DNA of 64,000 bases from Haliclystus octoradiatus (lineage: Eukaryota; Cnidaria; Staurozoa; Stauromedusae; Haliclystidae). Of the stretch, positions 34,567 through 48,000 are shown one piece after another. Each line of letters opens with the position of its first letter. Position 1 is the first letter of the stretch. The stretch lies in NCBI GenBank assembly GCA_916610825.1, contig OU744454.1, forward strand, positions 1,718,501 to 1,782,500. Reading direction: 5' to 3'. The notes below the pieces were generated by a model. It saw only the letters and a program-made list of their open reading frames with translations. It did not search any database and was not told the origin of the DNA. A program made the position numbers and the translations under genes.

Positions 34567-34918
34567 AACTGGGTCCAACAGTCTGTGGCCCCAATGAAAT
34601 GCAAACATGAAAATCACGCAGTAGTCTGTGGTCCCAATGAAAAGCATGAAAATCTATAAAACGCGCAGTAGTCTGTGGCCCCAATGAAATGCAAACATGA
34701 AAATCTATAAAACGCGCAGTAGTCTGTGGCCCCAATGAAAAACATGAAAATCTATAAAATATGCAGTAGTCTGTGGCCCCAATGAAAAACATGGAAATCT
34801 ATAAAATGCGCAGTAGTCTGTGGCCCCAATGAAAAATATGAAAATCTATTAAACGCGCAGTAGTCTGTGGCCCCAATGAAAATCTATAAAACGCGCAGTA
34901 GTCTGTGGCCCCAATGAA
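34567..34918. repeat. ~47-bp minisatellite
   Basis: About eight units of GCAGTAGTCTGTGGCCCCAA followed by TGAAAAACATGAAAATCTATAAAACGC, with unit-length variation. The minus strand gives a short repetitive open frame that is only an effect of the repeat. Confidence 0.9.
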
Positions 34919-34919
34919 G

Positions 34920-35640
34920 TGACAATTCTATCTTGATATCATGTGACTCACTTATTGTCACGTGACCCTCGCAAAAATTCGGGACCGTGGAGACATCGAG
35001 CACACCTTTCTTTATTGATACAGCTTACTTATTTTTATATCTATTAAATCATCATTATTTCTACTAACAATTACATATATTTTTAATAGTGTATTACAAA
35101 TTTAATATGAAACAAAGATGGGACAAAAGCTTTTTCCGTTACTCTGAGTTTCACTCACTTTTTTGCGATCTTCAGACGGTGATACTAACCTAAAACCCCG
35201 AGTAACGGGAAAGGCTTTTGTCTTACCTTTGATTCCTGAACTATAATTATTAAGCTCTGTTTTATCTAACATTAAGCATACAGGCTTGTTGTATCCGAGT
35301 TTACACTCAATATAAACATTTTTTTAATTAATTATATATTACAAATTCATAGTGCTTTATGATGTAACAACTCTCTCTGACGATTGCCACTATTCGTTCG
35401 AAGATGATGATAGTTTTTGCTCCATTGAATTTCATTTCTGTTAAAGATAAAATGAAGAAGAAAGGCATTCATCAGTTGCTATGACAATCATAATCAAGAA
35501 CAATGGAGCTGATTGTTAAGGAATGGTCACTCAATATATAGTAGACCTATACATTCGAAGCAGAAATCCCAGTGATTAACTGAGTCTCCTTTGCCCGCGT
35601 TTACCTCCTTTTCAAACATGAAAGTGCCAAATAAATCCAA
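34920..35640. other. nothing recognised
   Basis: AT-rich intergenic DNA between a minisatellite and a SINE. No coding or structured feature was seen. Confidence 0.5.
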
Positions 35641-35649
35641 AAACTTCTA

Positions 35650-35872
35650 CTGCACTAATGTAAGCCCAGTGTAGTATGGTGGAGAATGACTGGGCTTTCA
35701 ATCTGAGGGTCCGTGGTTCGAAACCTGCAGCTGGCAGAGGATGACTCGTCCTACTTATCTGGATAGGTGAATAGAGTAGCATTCTACGGGGTGCCCTTTT
35801 CCATCGCACGTCTGTGGCTAATCGCGGCGGAAAGGGCAATGTTGTTTTGATTACCCATTCCTTTTCTATTTC
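35650..35872 (+). mobile_element. tRNA-derived SINE, family S3
   Basis: TAGTATGGTGGAGAATGACT (box A-like) and GTGGTTCGAAACC (box B) are 34 bp apart. The body reads GGATGACTCGTCC, TGGATAGGTGAATAG, CTAATCGCGGCGGAAAGGGC. It is a single copy in this window and directly abuts a 183-bp hairpin. Confidence 0.6.
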
Positions 35873-36055
35873 AAAATTTTAATCACTTCTTGGAGTTGTT
35901 GAGAGTTGTATGTTATATGTGCATGTAATTTTTAATGTTCAAAAGATTGGATACATAAGAATGATGTCATTTCTATGTATCCAATCTTCAACATTAAAAG
36001 CTACACGCACATAAACATACAATTCTTATCAACTCCAAGAAGTGATTAAAATTTA
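35873..36055. repeat. 183-bp near-perfect hairpin
   Basis: Arms of about 85 bp (starting AAAATTTTAATCACTTCTTG; right arm ending CCAAGAAGTGATTAAAATTT) meet at a short centre near 35960. Either a palindromic MITE or an inverted duplication; no target duplication was resolved. Confidence 0.85.
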
Positions 36056-36535
36056 TAAATATAGCTGAACGCCTTCGAATATGTATGTATGTATTTTTAT
36101 TTGTCAAAAGGACTTGCTAATCATGGAATAAAAATATGCAAGTTAGAAGTCGCGGGAGTAATTATCTGAAATTAATTTTATTTTTTGAAATTTTTATAAT
36201 TTTTATTTTTTGTACTTTTATTTTATTTTTTATTTTTTTTTAATATTATATTTTTTGTATTTTTTGGAGTACTATGTACATATGTATGGTGATTATTTAT
36301 TGCTTATAGTAATACCACCGTAAAAATCAATAAAGATGTTGATTTCTATTTTAAATTTAATCTATTTTTCTCAAACTTGCAATGTTAGAAATTGCTCTCA
36401 ATAAGTTTTCACCTCCATTTATGTGGAAACACTGTCTCAATGTGATGTGGAGTTTGTGTTTAAAAATCGGATAGTAATTTTACGGAGGCCCATATTAAAG
36501 CTATTAAGTATTTGTCTTCATATAATCACTATCAT

Positions 36536-37087
36536 CCGTTTTATATATGTTTGTATTATTAATTATTCATTAATTTGTTATTTGTTTAGAAAAACTGTAA
36601 AAACGTGTACAGTCTGTTTTTAATCTTAAAATTCAACTTCAAGGTCTTCTAGTGATACGAATGGTTAAGGTTTGGATTTGTTAGGAATTTGTATTAGCAG
36701 GTTAAGCTTCACTAGTTTGCAGACTTGGTCAAATATTCTGTGTGTGAGTTATTGTTTGGTAGATAGTTGCATATATTTTCAAACGGAGGACTAAAATCAA
36801 CCAACCTTGTGAATCTGTTATTCTGGAATCAGTGGTCTCCTTGAGTTAAAACCTACAAGGGCGGTGGGGAATTTGTTGTACTTTACGTTATCTTCAAATG
36901 TTACAATCTCTATATTATCCCGTGGAGAATAGTCTAATTAATTATTCATTAATTTGTTATTTGTTTAGAAAAACTGTAAAAACGTGTACAGTCTGTTTTT
37001 AATCTTAAAACTCAATTTTTATGTTTTGTACTTTACGTTATCTTCAAATGTTACAATCTCTATATTATCATGTGGAGAATAGTCTAT
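36536..37087. repeat. pair of direct duplications
   Basis: TTCATTAATTTGTTATTTGT... (36549-36640) recurs at 36946-37019. TACTTTACGTTATCTTCAAA... (36878-36935) recurs at 37028-37087. Together they suggest one ~150-bp tandem duplication with intervening rearrangement. Confidence 0.75.
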
Positions 37088-39055
37088 CAGATTAATCTGA
37101 ATAAATGAAGATCATGGACCTATTAAATTTTTCGTCAATCTTGCAAGACATATTAATTGTGGGACCCTAACAGTTACATTAATTGTAATTTTGTCTGTTT
37201 CGACCGTCGGCTGTTTCATCGCAAGAAAATTACCGAAAGTGGAAATTGTAAAATTGAAAGTAATAATTGAAAGTAATTTAGCATTTTGTTGAGTTTGAAT
37301 TGATTCAACAATACCGTGACTACTATAGTGGATTTCTTTTACAGCGTCTTCACAATTTGAAAGGTGTCCATCATTATTTATAGATATTTCATATAATACT
37401 AGGTAAACAACTTAATATGTGTGAGTACTAAATGTTTGATAAAACAGACCATGAAATAGAATTAAAAAGAAAATGAGGCAAGAGCGCTCCTCGGGATTTC
37501 ACGCATTTATTTTGCGCTCGTTATTTTCTGGCGAATTAAACCTCAGGATATCGATAAAATAATTATGGACACTGCTAATATCAATCAGCTGGAATGATAT
37601 CGATAAACAAATACTTTTAATAACATAATGTAATATGCTTGCCTCAAATAGTAGTCGTAGCTTCAAAGTTTCCTTCCATGAAATGTCTTCTTGGGGACAG
37701 TCAGAGGGCAAAAAGATTCCTCAATCATTTGTGAATCCCTACGTGGCATGTCGGGAAACGTCAATCAAATTCATTATAGACGCATTTTATTGGTCACTTG
37801 AATGAAATGTACATACATCAATCAAACGTAGCAAATGGAACCCATGGCTGCACGAAGATGTTAATTTAGTGGAAAATGCCCAGCGTTGCTACACTAGAAA
37901 AGTTTGTAAACGAATGCATTAGTGCCATGAGAGTTACGCTCACGGCTTACAAATTCTTCAGCTAGAATCAATAGAATTAACGTGGACATCTTAAGACATC
38001 TTAGCCTAAAACCTAAGCAATTTTTAAAAACAAAATAGATAATATTGATTTATCACGTTTTTGCAAAAATATATAACTAGTGTAATCATTACTCATGTAA
38101 CGGTTGAATAATTTTTTTATAAATTCAATGATTTTTCAAGGCTGTATGTAATTTATTTGCCTGTCAAAATTCTCATTTTATTTTGACAAAATCAATCAAA
38201 AACGTAGTCAAAGTTACAGAGAAAACACTTCTCAGTCTCAAAACAAATTTCCAAATTGATGCTTACTATTTTGTCGCCGAATAAACCTTCCGAGAGGTGA
38301 GCAATTGGAATAACAACTGCTCCCCTATAAACATGATAGACAAATTAACGCTCTTTTTTGTCCAAGAACAAGTACATTTTGCCGAGCCCTCCATACTTTC
38401 AATGACACGATGAAATAAATTCGAATCTATATTGTTTCAAATTTATAAGGCAAAAGATTTTAGTTAATTGATTTTCCAAATTTTACTTTAACATCATCAA
38501 GTACATACCAAAACTCCTCAAATTGTCGAAGTATATTTTATGGGGAAGTTAAAGAGACGAAAGAGTTTAAGCAGTACTTAGGGGTTAAAATTTCAAAAAT
38601 GAAAACTGAATAATGAAATGTTTTGATATTTATACAACTTATTTTCTATATACTGTATTAATTATACAAATGCAACATCGACTTAAACATAATTTCTATA
38701 TTGTCGTTGATAGAAACTTTGGATAAAATGCTTCAAATATTCAATAAAGGGATACAATGGATATATACATAGCATATCATAGTTTTGTTAATAATCTTTT
38801 GAGTTCATCTTTATATCTCAAATTTTATACCAGTATTTTAAAATAAAACAGAAGATAATAGAAATAGTTAGTACTGTGAAGAAGAGACCATTTTGGTTTG
38901 GAATTCTTTATTTAAAGCGATGAATCTGAATCCTAGATAAAAAAAGAGTAGAAAGAAATTAATTATTCGCGGAGACTATAGAATATATTACAAATGAGTA
39001 CTGTAAAGATGATAAAGATGAACTTTCAAAATTCAATCTGTAGAAATTAATTTAG
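37088..39055. other. intergenic, nothing recognised
   Basis: AT-rich. Only short open frames (for example 37499-37711 minus) without recognisable content. Confidence 0.5.
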
Positions 39056-39056
39056 A

Positions 39057-39935
39057 TTGAAACCTGTATATAACAGCCAGCTTGAAATCAGATGGATTGA
39101 CCACCATCTACAGGTGGCCTATATACACAGGGTCGATTTAATAGAAAACACTATTTTGGACATTGCTAAAGTGGCCACTATATTACTAGTACATTACAGA
39201 TAAGTGGTCATTTATATACAGGGTTGCTTCAATAAAAACTTAATTTTGTATATTACTGAAGTGACCACTATCTACAGGTGACCTTTAAATACAGGGTTGA
39301 TTCAATAGAAAATATTATTTCGACATTGCTTAAATGGCCATTATTGGCAGGTGACCTTTATATACAGGGTTGTTCAATAAAAACTTAATTTTGTATATTA
39401 CTGAAGTGACCACTATCTACAGGTGACCTTTAAATACAGGGTTGATTCAATAGGAAATATAATTTCGACATTGCTTAAATGGCCATTATAGACAGGTGAC
39501 CTTTATATACAGGGTTATTCAATGAAAACTTAATTTTGTATATTAATGAAGTGACCACTATCTACAAGTGACCTTTAAATACAGGGTTGATTCAATAGAA
39601 AATATTATTTCGACATTGCTTAAATGGCCATTATTGGCAGGTGACCTTTATATACAGGGTTGTTCAATAAAAACTTAATTTTGTATATTACTGAAGTGAC
39701 CACTATCTACAGGTGACCTTTAAATACAGGGTTGATTCAATAGAAAATATTATTTCGACATTGCTTAAATGGCCATTATAGGCAGGTGACCTTTATATAC
39801 AGGGTTATTCAATGAAAACTTAATTTTGTATATTAATGAAGTGACCACTATCTACAAGTGACCTTTAAATACAGGGTTGATTCAATAGAAAATATTATTT
39901 CGACATTTTCTTAAATGGCCACTATATTACTAGTA
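39057..39935. repeat. TIR repeat T1 expanded as tandem array
   Basis: It begins like a dispersed T1 copy (GAAACCTGTATATAACAGCC) and then repeats a ~143-bp unit made of two ~71-bp halves. Each half contains GGTGACCTTTA-(A/T)-ATACAGGGTT then TCAATA/GAAAA. Six or more half-pairs are present. Confidence 0.9.
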
Positions 39936-40413
39936 CATTATCACATTATAGACCAAATTACAGATGACATGCAGATATCCGAAGTTCAGGTCAGATGGGA
40001 ATTGATTTTGTAATACAAAAACAAGGCCTGTAACATATCAGTGTAGGCAAAACTAATTTTTAGAATTATACAATTTTGGAGCAACAACATGTAAAAATGT
40101 GACGGTTCTAGAATTGATTCATTGAGTATAAATCAATGCCTTCAATCGTCTCACCACTTCTACAAATTTTCAAAAGTCACAAAGTCACAACATGAAAACG
40201 TTACATACCGCAAGATTTTGAGGAGTGCTTTTGAATCGTTTCGAAATTGAAACACGTTTATTCTACAATAACAATACATATAAATATTAATTAATAATCA
40301 AAGCTGGAAACATAATCTAGCAAAAATTAAACTCGATCATGATATATGATATATTTTGCAATTTTGACCAGAAGATAAAGGACACATGGTCAAATATCAT
40401 CACTTTACATGGT

Positions 40414-40805
40414 AAAAGTAAAAAAGTAATGTAGACGGTGTCGCCCTACCGAAGGCACCCGTACCACTCCTCTATTTCTAGATGAGTGGCTTTTTTCGCT
40501 GAGAGCAATGATTTTAAACGCTCTTTGTTGATCTCAGCCGCGACACTGCAGATCAATTTCAACAGATTTCATGGCAGATAGGTCTTGATTGTCAATGCGC
40601 AACGATGCGCCGCAGCTACTCACAATGCAATTCCCTCTGAACCATTCCATCCGCCATCCTCAGATGGTACTCATTTGATGTTTCAGATAAAGTCAAGGCT
40701 GAGTTGACCTTAGGGGGATTTGAACCACGGTCGATCAGATATGATCCGATCTGAAGTTCGGTTGCTCTGCCATCTGAGCTAATCCTCCTGAGTTACAATC
40801 CTGAA
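40414..40805 (-). mobile_element. full-length SINE S1, reverse
   Basis: Near-identical to the copy at 6639 in reverse orientation (ends ...GCCATCTGAGCTAATCCTCC). Flanks TTACATGGT at 40405-40413 and 40806-40814. It lies between the satellite-rich region and STAG. Confidence 0.9.
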
Positions 40806-41460
40806 TTACATGGTCAAATTTACAAATATCGTACCAATTACGTACTACCTGTGTCAATATTGAAGCTAATCAATCAAAACTTATTTAACTGACCTTCTTG
40901 ACCATATGTATGTTATCTAAGGCGGGTAGTTACTTCATTAGTTCATTAATAATCTACATATTAGCAAAGCCCCTATGAAAACAGTCCACAAACATTAAAT
41001 GGCCCATCATTAACATTCCACGGAAAACAGGCAATTTAGTTCAACTAGTTCATAAACTCAACAATTTTTTTTGCAGGAAAGAGACTTGATTGTTTCAGCA
41101 GAAAAATACTGTGAAATAAATAAAATTTAAAATATCTGTCAGCCCATCTGGGAATCTTAGAAACATTTTCAACTTTTTCTGAAAAAATCATAAAAATATA
41201 AATTTTCTTCTGAATTTGCACCAGCCTTTTACAAACTAGGATTACAGGATGTACGCTTTGTCAGACCTTTGTAATAGAGTTTGAAAAGCAGCGGGAAATA
41301 ATCAATAACAACGATAGCTACAACAAGATTGTTACATCATGTTCATATTAGTACTGTCCCTATAAAACGCAGTTAATGGAAAGTTCATGAAAAACAAACA
41401 AGCAAATTAAAATTAATTAGCTGTATGCTCTCTAGTGACTAATGTGTGAGTTATGTGATC

Positions 41461-41648
41461 CAGAGCCATCTATTTACAAGAGTTGGGACACTTCTGCCAT
41501 TTTTGTATCTTTTTGCCTGGACCCGAGCACGTTTTTAACAGTGCGCATGTGCAGGAGAATGTTGTGTGTTTTTTCAGCCATATTGTATTGTATTTTTTCG
41601 CGCGTTTGACTTGAAATGATTGAGAACTCTTGTAAATAGATGGCTCTG
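41461..41648. mobile_element. hAT-like MITE, family M2
   Basis: 188 bp with near-perfect inverted ends CAGAGCCATCTATTTACAAG / CTTGTAAATAGATGGCTCTG and a perfect 8-bp target duplication ATGTGATC (41453-41460, 41649-41656). It carries no coding capacity. It lies downstream of the last STAG exon seen. The 8-bp duplication and CAG ends point to hAT. Confidence 0.9.
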
Positions 41649-42060
41649 ATGTGATCACGAGATCGAGCGGAAATGTAGCATAAGATAATAATGCATGCCG
41701 TCTCTTTCCTCTTGCGACATAGGTATAAAATGTGCATCATGCAGATCAGTTGCAATGCGGCATTGTCATTCAGCAGTCATTGTATAAGATATAGCATCAC
41801 AGGCGTTGGGTTCTTGCAAAGAACAATGGGGGCATTCATGTTTCCCTCACATCGACTATAAATAGTCATACATTATCCTTTTATGAAATGCTGCTCTGCC
41901 ATTTCATTAGTGTTAACAAAGTTCATGAATTCTTGATATTTTAGTGAAACAACAGAAACAATGCCTTGATAATTCACATACTCCTTGTATTTGCGCACTG
42001 GTTAGGGATGCTGATAGATGGAATGATGTAAGAAAGTTCAAAACAAAAACATATTCTTAC

Positions 42061-45000
42061 CTTAGACAATGATGTCATTAGAGGTACGTCATCATCTGAG
42101 TCACTAGCGTCACTGTCATTATCTTCACGTTGACGTTTCCTAAGGTACAAAAAGCAATGCAGTATTTTTTCAGTGTTAGTGCTACTTAATCACACATTTT
42201 TTTTTATTACTTGTTCCATATCATCACTAGAATTGAATACAAACACAAACTAGTTAAATTAATAAGTTGCAGTTATCGGAAAGGGTTTACCGTATAAAAA
42301 CAAATAGCATGTTTTAGTATCTTTTCAACTCAAATGAGGATCATTTAATATGCTTGTGAAAATTACACTGGAAGCAGGTTGTGTGCCTCTTTTTGTAGAG
42401 AGAATGTTATTGGGATATTTACCTGTGAGGTTGTTTCTTGTTGGAGCTATAGCTGACCTTTGGTTTGGCCATCTTTTTTTGACTTGATAACCAAGATCGT
42501 TGCGATGAGAGTGGAAGGCTATAATCAAACAACATTCAGGTAGTCAAGAGAATTTCACTTGTGTGCTAGTGTTACATTAGAAATTGTCCATAGAGGCATA
42601 CCTAGGGAACCTTCAAAAAGAATGTTATATGCGATGTGCCATTATGACCAATTATTTATAAGAAGATACAAAATTTCACCAGCAACATCAGTTAATTCAG
42701 TACGTTATAAACAGTAACCGCTATAAAAGATGACGCAACAAACATTTTCTACTGTATCATTCAGAAATATTTTATATGTTGAGTTATTTGTATATATGTA
42801 AATATAGAAAAAAGTCAAAGACTAGACGCTGTCTCCGCATATATATATATATATATATATGATAGTTTAAGGCGAAGTTGAGAGATCAAAGATGTATGAT
42901 TTACAACCACTACATGACATCTCTTCCAAGCAATAGAAGGAGAAATTTCGTTGAGGGTATAGAATAGATAGGATCCTTTGGTAATGTTTTGGATCAGGAA
43001 TTGTCTATTTTTACAAGTTTCCCGGGGTAAGCCTGACAAAATATGTGTCACAAAAGGGTTTGATAATTACAATAATATTCATTTGCGATTTGATTTGAAA
43101 AGTAATTGACAACTCAGATGATGACTTAATCATGACATTTGAATTCATTTTGAATCAGAAAAACTTAATTGACAGCATTTCGATATTAGGGTTTGAATGA
43201 ATGTTTCTTATTGAAAGGTATTTATTATAACTTACCTATCTATAAGTGGATCACCGTCACTGTCACTATCATCATCATCATCATCTCCATTAGATAGTGG
43301 TGATTGTATAATGTTTGAAACCTATTTAAAAATAATTTAATTCAATAATTGAAAACAAGTGAATACAGCATATAGTGCAATTCAGATAAGTTAAATTTCC
43401 GTTTATCTTTGTAATCCTATATAAACTATTTTGTGATCAAGTCCTTCCATAAAAATTTTTAGATAAGTGAAAATTCAGTTAAATGTAATGTATTCCAAGA
43501 TGATTAATTGAAAAACATACCTTTTTAGCTTTGCTATGATTATTCTTCCGAGCAGTACTAGTTTGAAAATCATCTCCACTGTCATCATTTTCTAAAGTTT
43601 GATTTAATCTTGAAGTACCCAACGGAGATACTAGAGTATCATCATCATCAGAAGCAGATGCAATATCATTGTCACTATCTGCCGCATGGGGGGTTGCATT
43701 GCCACGAGGAGTTGATCCTTCGGAAAGAGAGAATGACACAAGTTAAAAGACAATCGATAACTTCCATTGCTGTGTTTGATTGTATGATTTTATTGCTTTG
43801 TTGTTTATTATTTTACTGTTTACAACAAACAAAGAAATGATATTATAACGTTAGAGTTCCATAATAACTAGTCAATCATTATTGTATTATAACAAAATGA
43901 TTCGATCAATCTGATTGGTTTAGAGTTTGACGCCAAATCACCATAGCAAAACTTGGATCAAAAACACAATCGATCTTACAATTCGAACTTGATATCACGA
44001 ATGAGAATTTTCGAAATTGATCAGGAGTTTTCAAAAACACTTCATGTACAAGAAAGTCATGCAAATGCTTGCAAAAGTTGTGCTGGTTATAATACAAAGC
44101 AATTGGTGCACAGTTTCCAATGAGCTATTGGTATTCAACACACTTGAGTCACTTCAGAACACAATTGAACTACAACATGTTCTGCCATCAATTAAATTAA
44201 CAAATTAAGATAAGATGAAATGTATACCAGTTGTCATTTTCCGCTTCTTTCTTCCTGGCGCTGTTGCTTTTTTACTTGCCCCTTTTGACCGTCCTTTAAG
44301 AGAATGATGATCTAAAAGAAAATATGAACAATTGTAAACCTATAAGATGCCAGTCTATTTACTTACATCATATAATAACTGATAAATCAACATCGTTAAA
44401 CCCTGAAACGTAAGAAATCCACACACCAACATGAAAAATGATCAACTATCTCTGGAGTCAAGCTCTTCCCAAAGAGCACAATGCATTTTATCTACTACAG
44501 TGTAGGCATAACCCTGTTACTAACAAAGCCTGCTTAATATCATTAACTTTCCAGAACCAGTTTCTATCAAACTCAATTATTTCACTCTGTTAATATCACA
44601 ACAGGCTTATTATCACTATTTTTTGCTGCACAGCAAGTAAAAAAGTGAAGTAATGTAGATGGTGTCGCCCTACCGAAGGCACCCGTAACACTCCTCTATT
44701 TCAATATGAGTGGCTTTTTTCGCCGAGAGCAATGGTTTTAAAGGCTCTTTGTTGATCTCAGCCACGACACTGCAGATCAATTTCAACAGATTTCATAGCA
44801 GATAGGTCTTGATTGTCAATGCGCAACGATGCTGCAATAGGACAGTGATATCACCATGGTTACACTGTGTTACAATATGATGTGTCACTGAAACCTGCTG
44901 TGGACTAGGATCTATTGTTACTTAATACTAGGGGCACAGGAGTCAACAATAGCAGTACAGTGTAACCCGCTTAAGTGCAAGTCAAAATTTCCAACGGTTT

Positions 45001-48000
45001 TCATTGCATTTATCCGAATTTGCAGTTATCCGAAATTGTTATCCAAGGACTTGACCAGAAAATCGTTTAAAGGGTTTCAAAGCCAAGTTGCAGATAAGCG
45101 GGAATTTCACTCATCCGAATTGCACATAAGCGGGTTACACTTTAATGCAATCTCGGCTAAAACTATTGATGGAGTCATCTTCTAAAACCTTCAGGTGGTT
45201 TATTCACATAACGTAATGAAAGTTAAGATTAAAATATTTCCTAGTGGCATTGAAAAAGTTTATACAATGAAAATGTGTGAAGTAATTTTATAGCAAATCT
45301 TTGTATGAGTTCGCCAATAGGCAAGCAAGGACATTTCTCGAGTGTGTGATGTCTGGTTATGCTTACCGTCTGATGTGCTTGCTTCGCCTGTAATACCATT
45401 TCTGTAGGTAAGATAAGGTGCCCAATCAGAGCCCTTCTTATTAGCAAACGCCTTTGCTTTGTCATCAAGGAATGCAATTCTAAAGTAGAGAAAAAACGAT
45501 CAAACGATAAGGTCCTGAAAGATATACGGGGAAACAAGTAATATGTTAGCATAAAAGATTGTTCTTATCATCTACAGTTGCATCTCACATCTCATATAGA
45601 GGTGAGGTAAACAATTAGATGTTCAATTTATGGATTCATAAACATAATAAAAAGGTTGTAGGAGTTGACCTATATAATCTATCTAGTCATTATCAATGGA
45701 GGTATCTAGCCGGGCGCTTGGGTCAGAAAGTTTGGCCTTCTCCCCATTTGATGCATACAAAGATTATGAACCAGACTACAAATTTGTATACCGTATGCAA
45801 TTTTTGTGAAGTTCTGCGCATTCTTGCGCTTCATGACTCAACACTATTGATTGTAGCAGCCCGAGTGGTCTCTATAAACAGTGTTGATTCAATAAAAAAT
45901 AATAATTTGACATTGAAAGAATGACCACTATAGACAGGTGGCTGCTATAGCAGGTTTTACTGTTTCAAATGGAAAGTGATCCAATAACTTATATATATAA
46001 ACATTTCTAATTCCAAAGTTTAAATATTTACATTCCATTCTTGCCAACTCTATCTTGCGGGATAAGTCTGTATGTGAATTCATTGACAATTTCAAGAAAA
46101 CTGAGATTATGAGGTGCTGTGTTTACTTCAACATGGGATTCACCGTTTTCGTCAATGTCTTCATGTTCCAATGCGTATAATATACCCTCTCTACAATAAA
46201 AAAAAATAGATTTTGGCATACCATATAATGATTCATTTAAGGTGCAGTCAAAATGAGGGAACTCTTTTTTAAATAACTGTTAAACAGAATTATAATTATT
46301 ATAATGCAGAATAATTAAGATTATTTTCGCGCCAAACATTTAATGCATTAATTTTTCACATTCAAAAATTTAAATTTACAGATTGTCTGGCTATAAGAAA
46401 TCCCCTGCCATAATATTGTAAAGTTGTAAACTTTCAACTTCAAGAAAGACCCAAATGACCTTGAGAATCAAACCTGATAAAATGTAGTTAAACTGGAAAC
46501 AAGAATAAGGCAAAACCTTTAAGCGATCACCAGACAGGTGACGACAACAAAAAATACCTCGGGTTGAAATAAATTACCTGTGAAATGTAATGACACATTG
46601 CCGCGCCATCTCTCTTTTGGTATCAACACCATACGTTAATGCAAACTTTCGGCACAAATCCTACAATTAAGAAGATAATGCATTTCACCAAATTCTATTA
46701 CATGAAATTTATAAATTTTGGAAATTCAGAAAATAATTGCCGCATGAGAAGAAACAAGTTTTCTTTCCTTGTTTCAAATTCAAAGAAATCACAATGATTT
46801 AAATTTTGTACAGTATTTGATAACATACTCACAAAAAGTTCTGGATTCTGACTGGCTGAGAGAAGTACAATTTTGAGGAAACCTATTGCAATATTGTTTT
46901 CGAAATTGCACCCAGTAAAAAAAATTAGCCACCGAAAACAGAGTACCGGTATGACAAATGAGGACCATGGTGCTATTTTTCTTCCGTATTACATTATTCC
47001 ATACTTTTCTTTGTAAGTTTTATAGAGATTTTGAGATGTGATTAAAAGATAATCATACAGTTTCTTGCTCAATTTGGGATTAACAATTTGCACTTGTGAT
47101 TTTCCTACACAGATTCATCGAATTGATAAGCTTTGGAGAAGGTGCTCGGTGAATGGGCTTGTAAAGGTTGCTGCTATGTTTACTGTTTCTTCTCTGTTTG
47201 CTGCTTCAATTTCTTGAAACACTTCACAGTTTAAAGAAATACTGTTCAAATAATGAATAGGAAGCTTGGAATTACAAAACTTGGAGCCTTTGAAATATTT
47301 TTGTTCACAAATACGCAGCTTGGCTCTCCAAAACAGTAATACATGGTTCGAATGTATCGCTTGTTCCATTGCTTTGTTCTTTCGTATTTTTATTGTAATT
47401 TAATATATTTTAAATGAGGTTAAAATTAGCCGAGGTATAAAACGCCTACGAAGAAGGGTATGGCTTAACGCACTGGTAGGTGGGGCCTCAAAATTCTGGT
47501 ACACGTGTTTAATAGATTATCACCTGATTATTAGGCACTTGAAATTAATTAACCTAGGGTATTACAGATGCCAAAAACTATAATCAGTTCAACCCTGCTA
47601 GTTATCGATATCGCTACTGCTATCACTACTGCTAAATTTATTAATCTTCAAAAATGCCTTGCAGTATGCTAACCTATCAGCAGAATGATATTGATTCAGT
47701 CATTCAAGATTACTTACTATTATTACAAGTCAGTTTCATTACATCTCACGTCATTGCATTCAATACATAGCAGCGGTTCACTCAGTAACCCAATTATAAG
47801 CTACTACTCCCTAGTGCGCTCAATGCATTGGGTCAATATAACTGCTACAACAGCTATCCGTCTTGGGAAATTACATTCCAAGGTTTTGATGATATATCTC
47901 CCACCCTCCACTCCGCATATTTTATGGGTAAGTATGATTAGGAATTCCACTGACTTAGCAGTGTGACTGGGGCTTGCTGATGGGGTGGTGACAGGCCTCA

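Noticed and set aside
34559-34792. 77-codon minus ORF with repeats of SLGPQTTARFIDFH
   Set aside because: It is a translation of the 47-bp minisatellite; the unit length simply keeps a frame open in places.
40985-41100. Possible last STAG exon (minus, after TTTATTTCACAG)
   Set aside because: It would add only about 17 codons (YFSAETIKSLSCKK...) with no similarity to STAG tails; the acceptor alone is not enough.
38000-42000. A CRISPR-like array or bacterial-type operon
   Set aside because: The repeats here are ~143-bp tandem units derived from T1 with no variable spacers, and the surrounding genes are spliced animal genes.
45241-45552. 103-codon minus ORF
   Set aside because: It overlaps STAG exon 45367-45479 in the wrong frame; the correct frame reads APYLTYRN and joins in phase with its neighbours.
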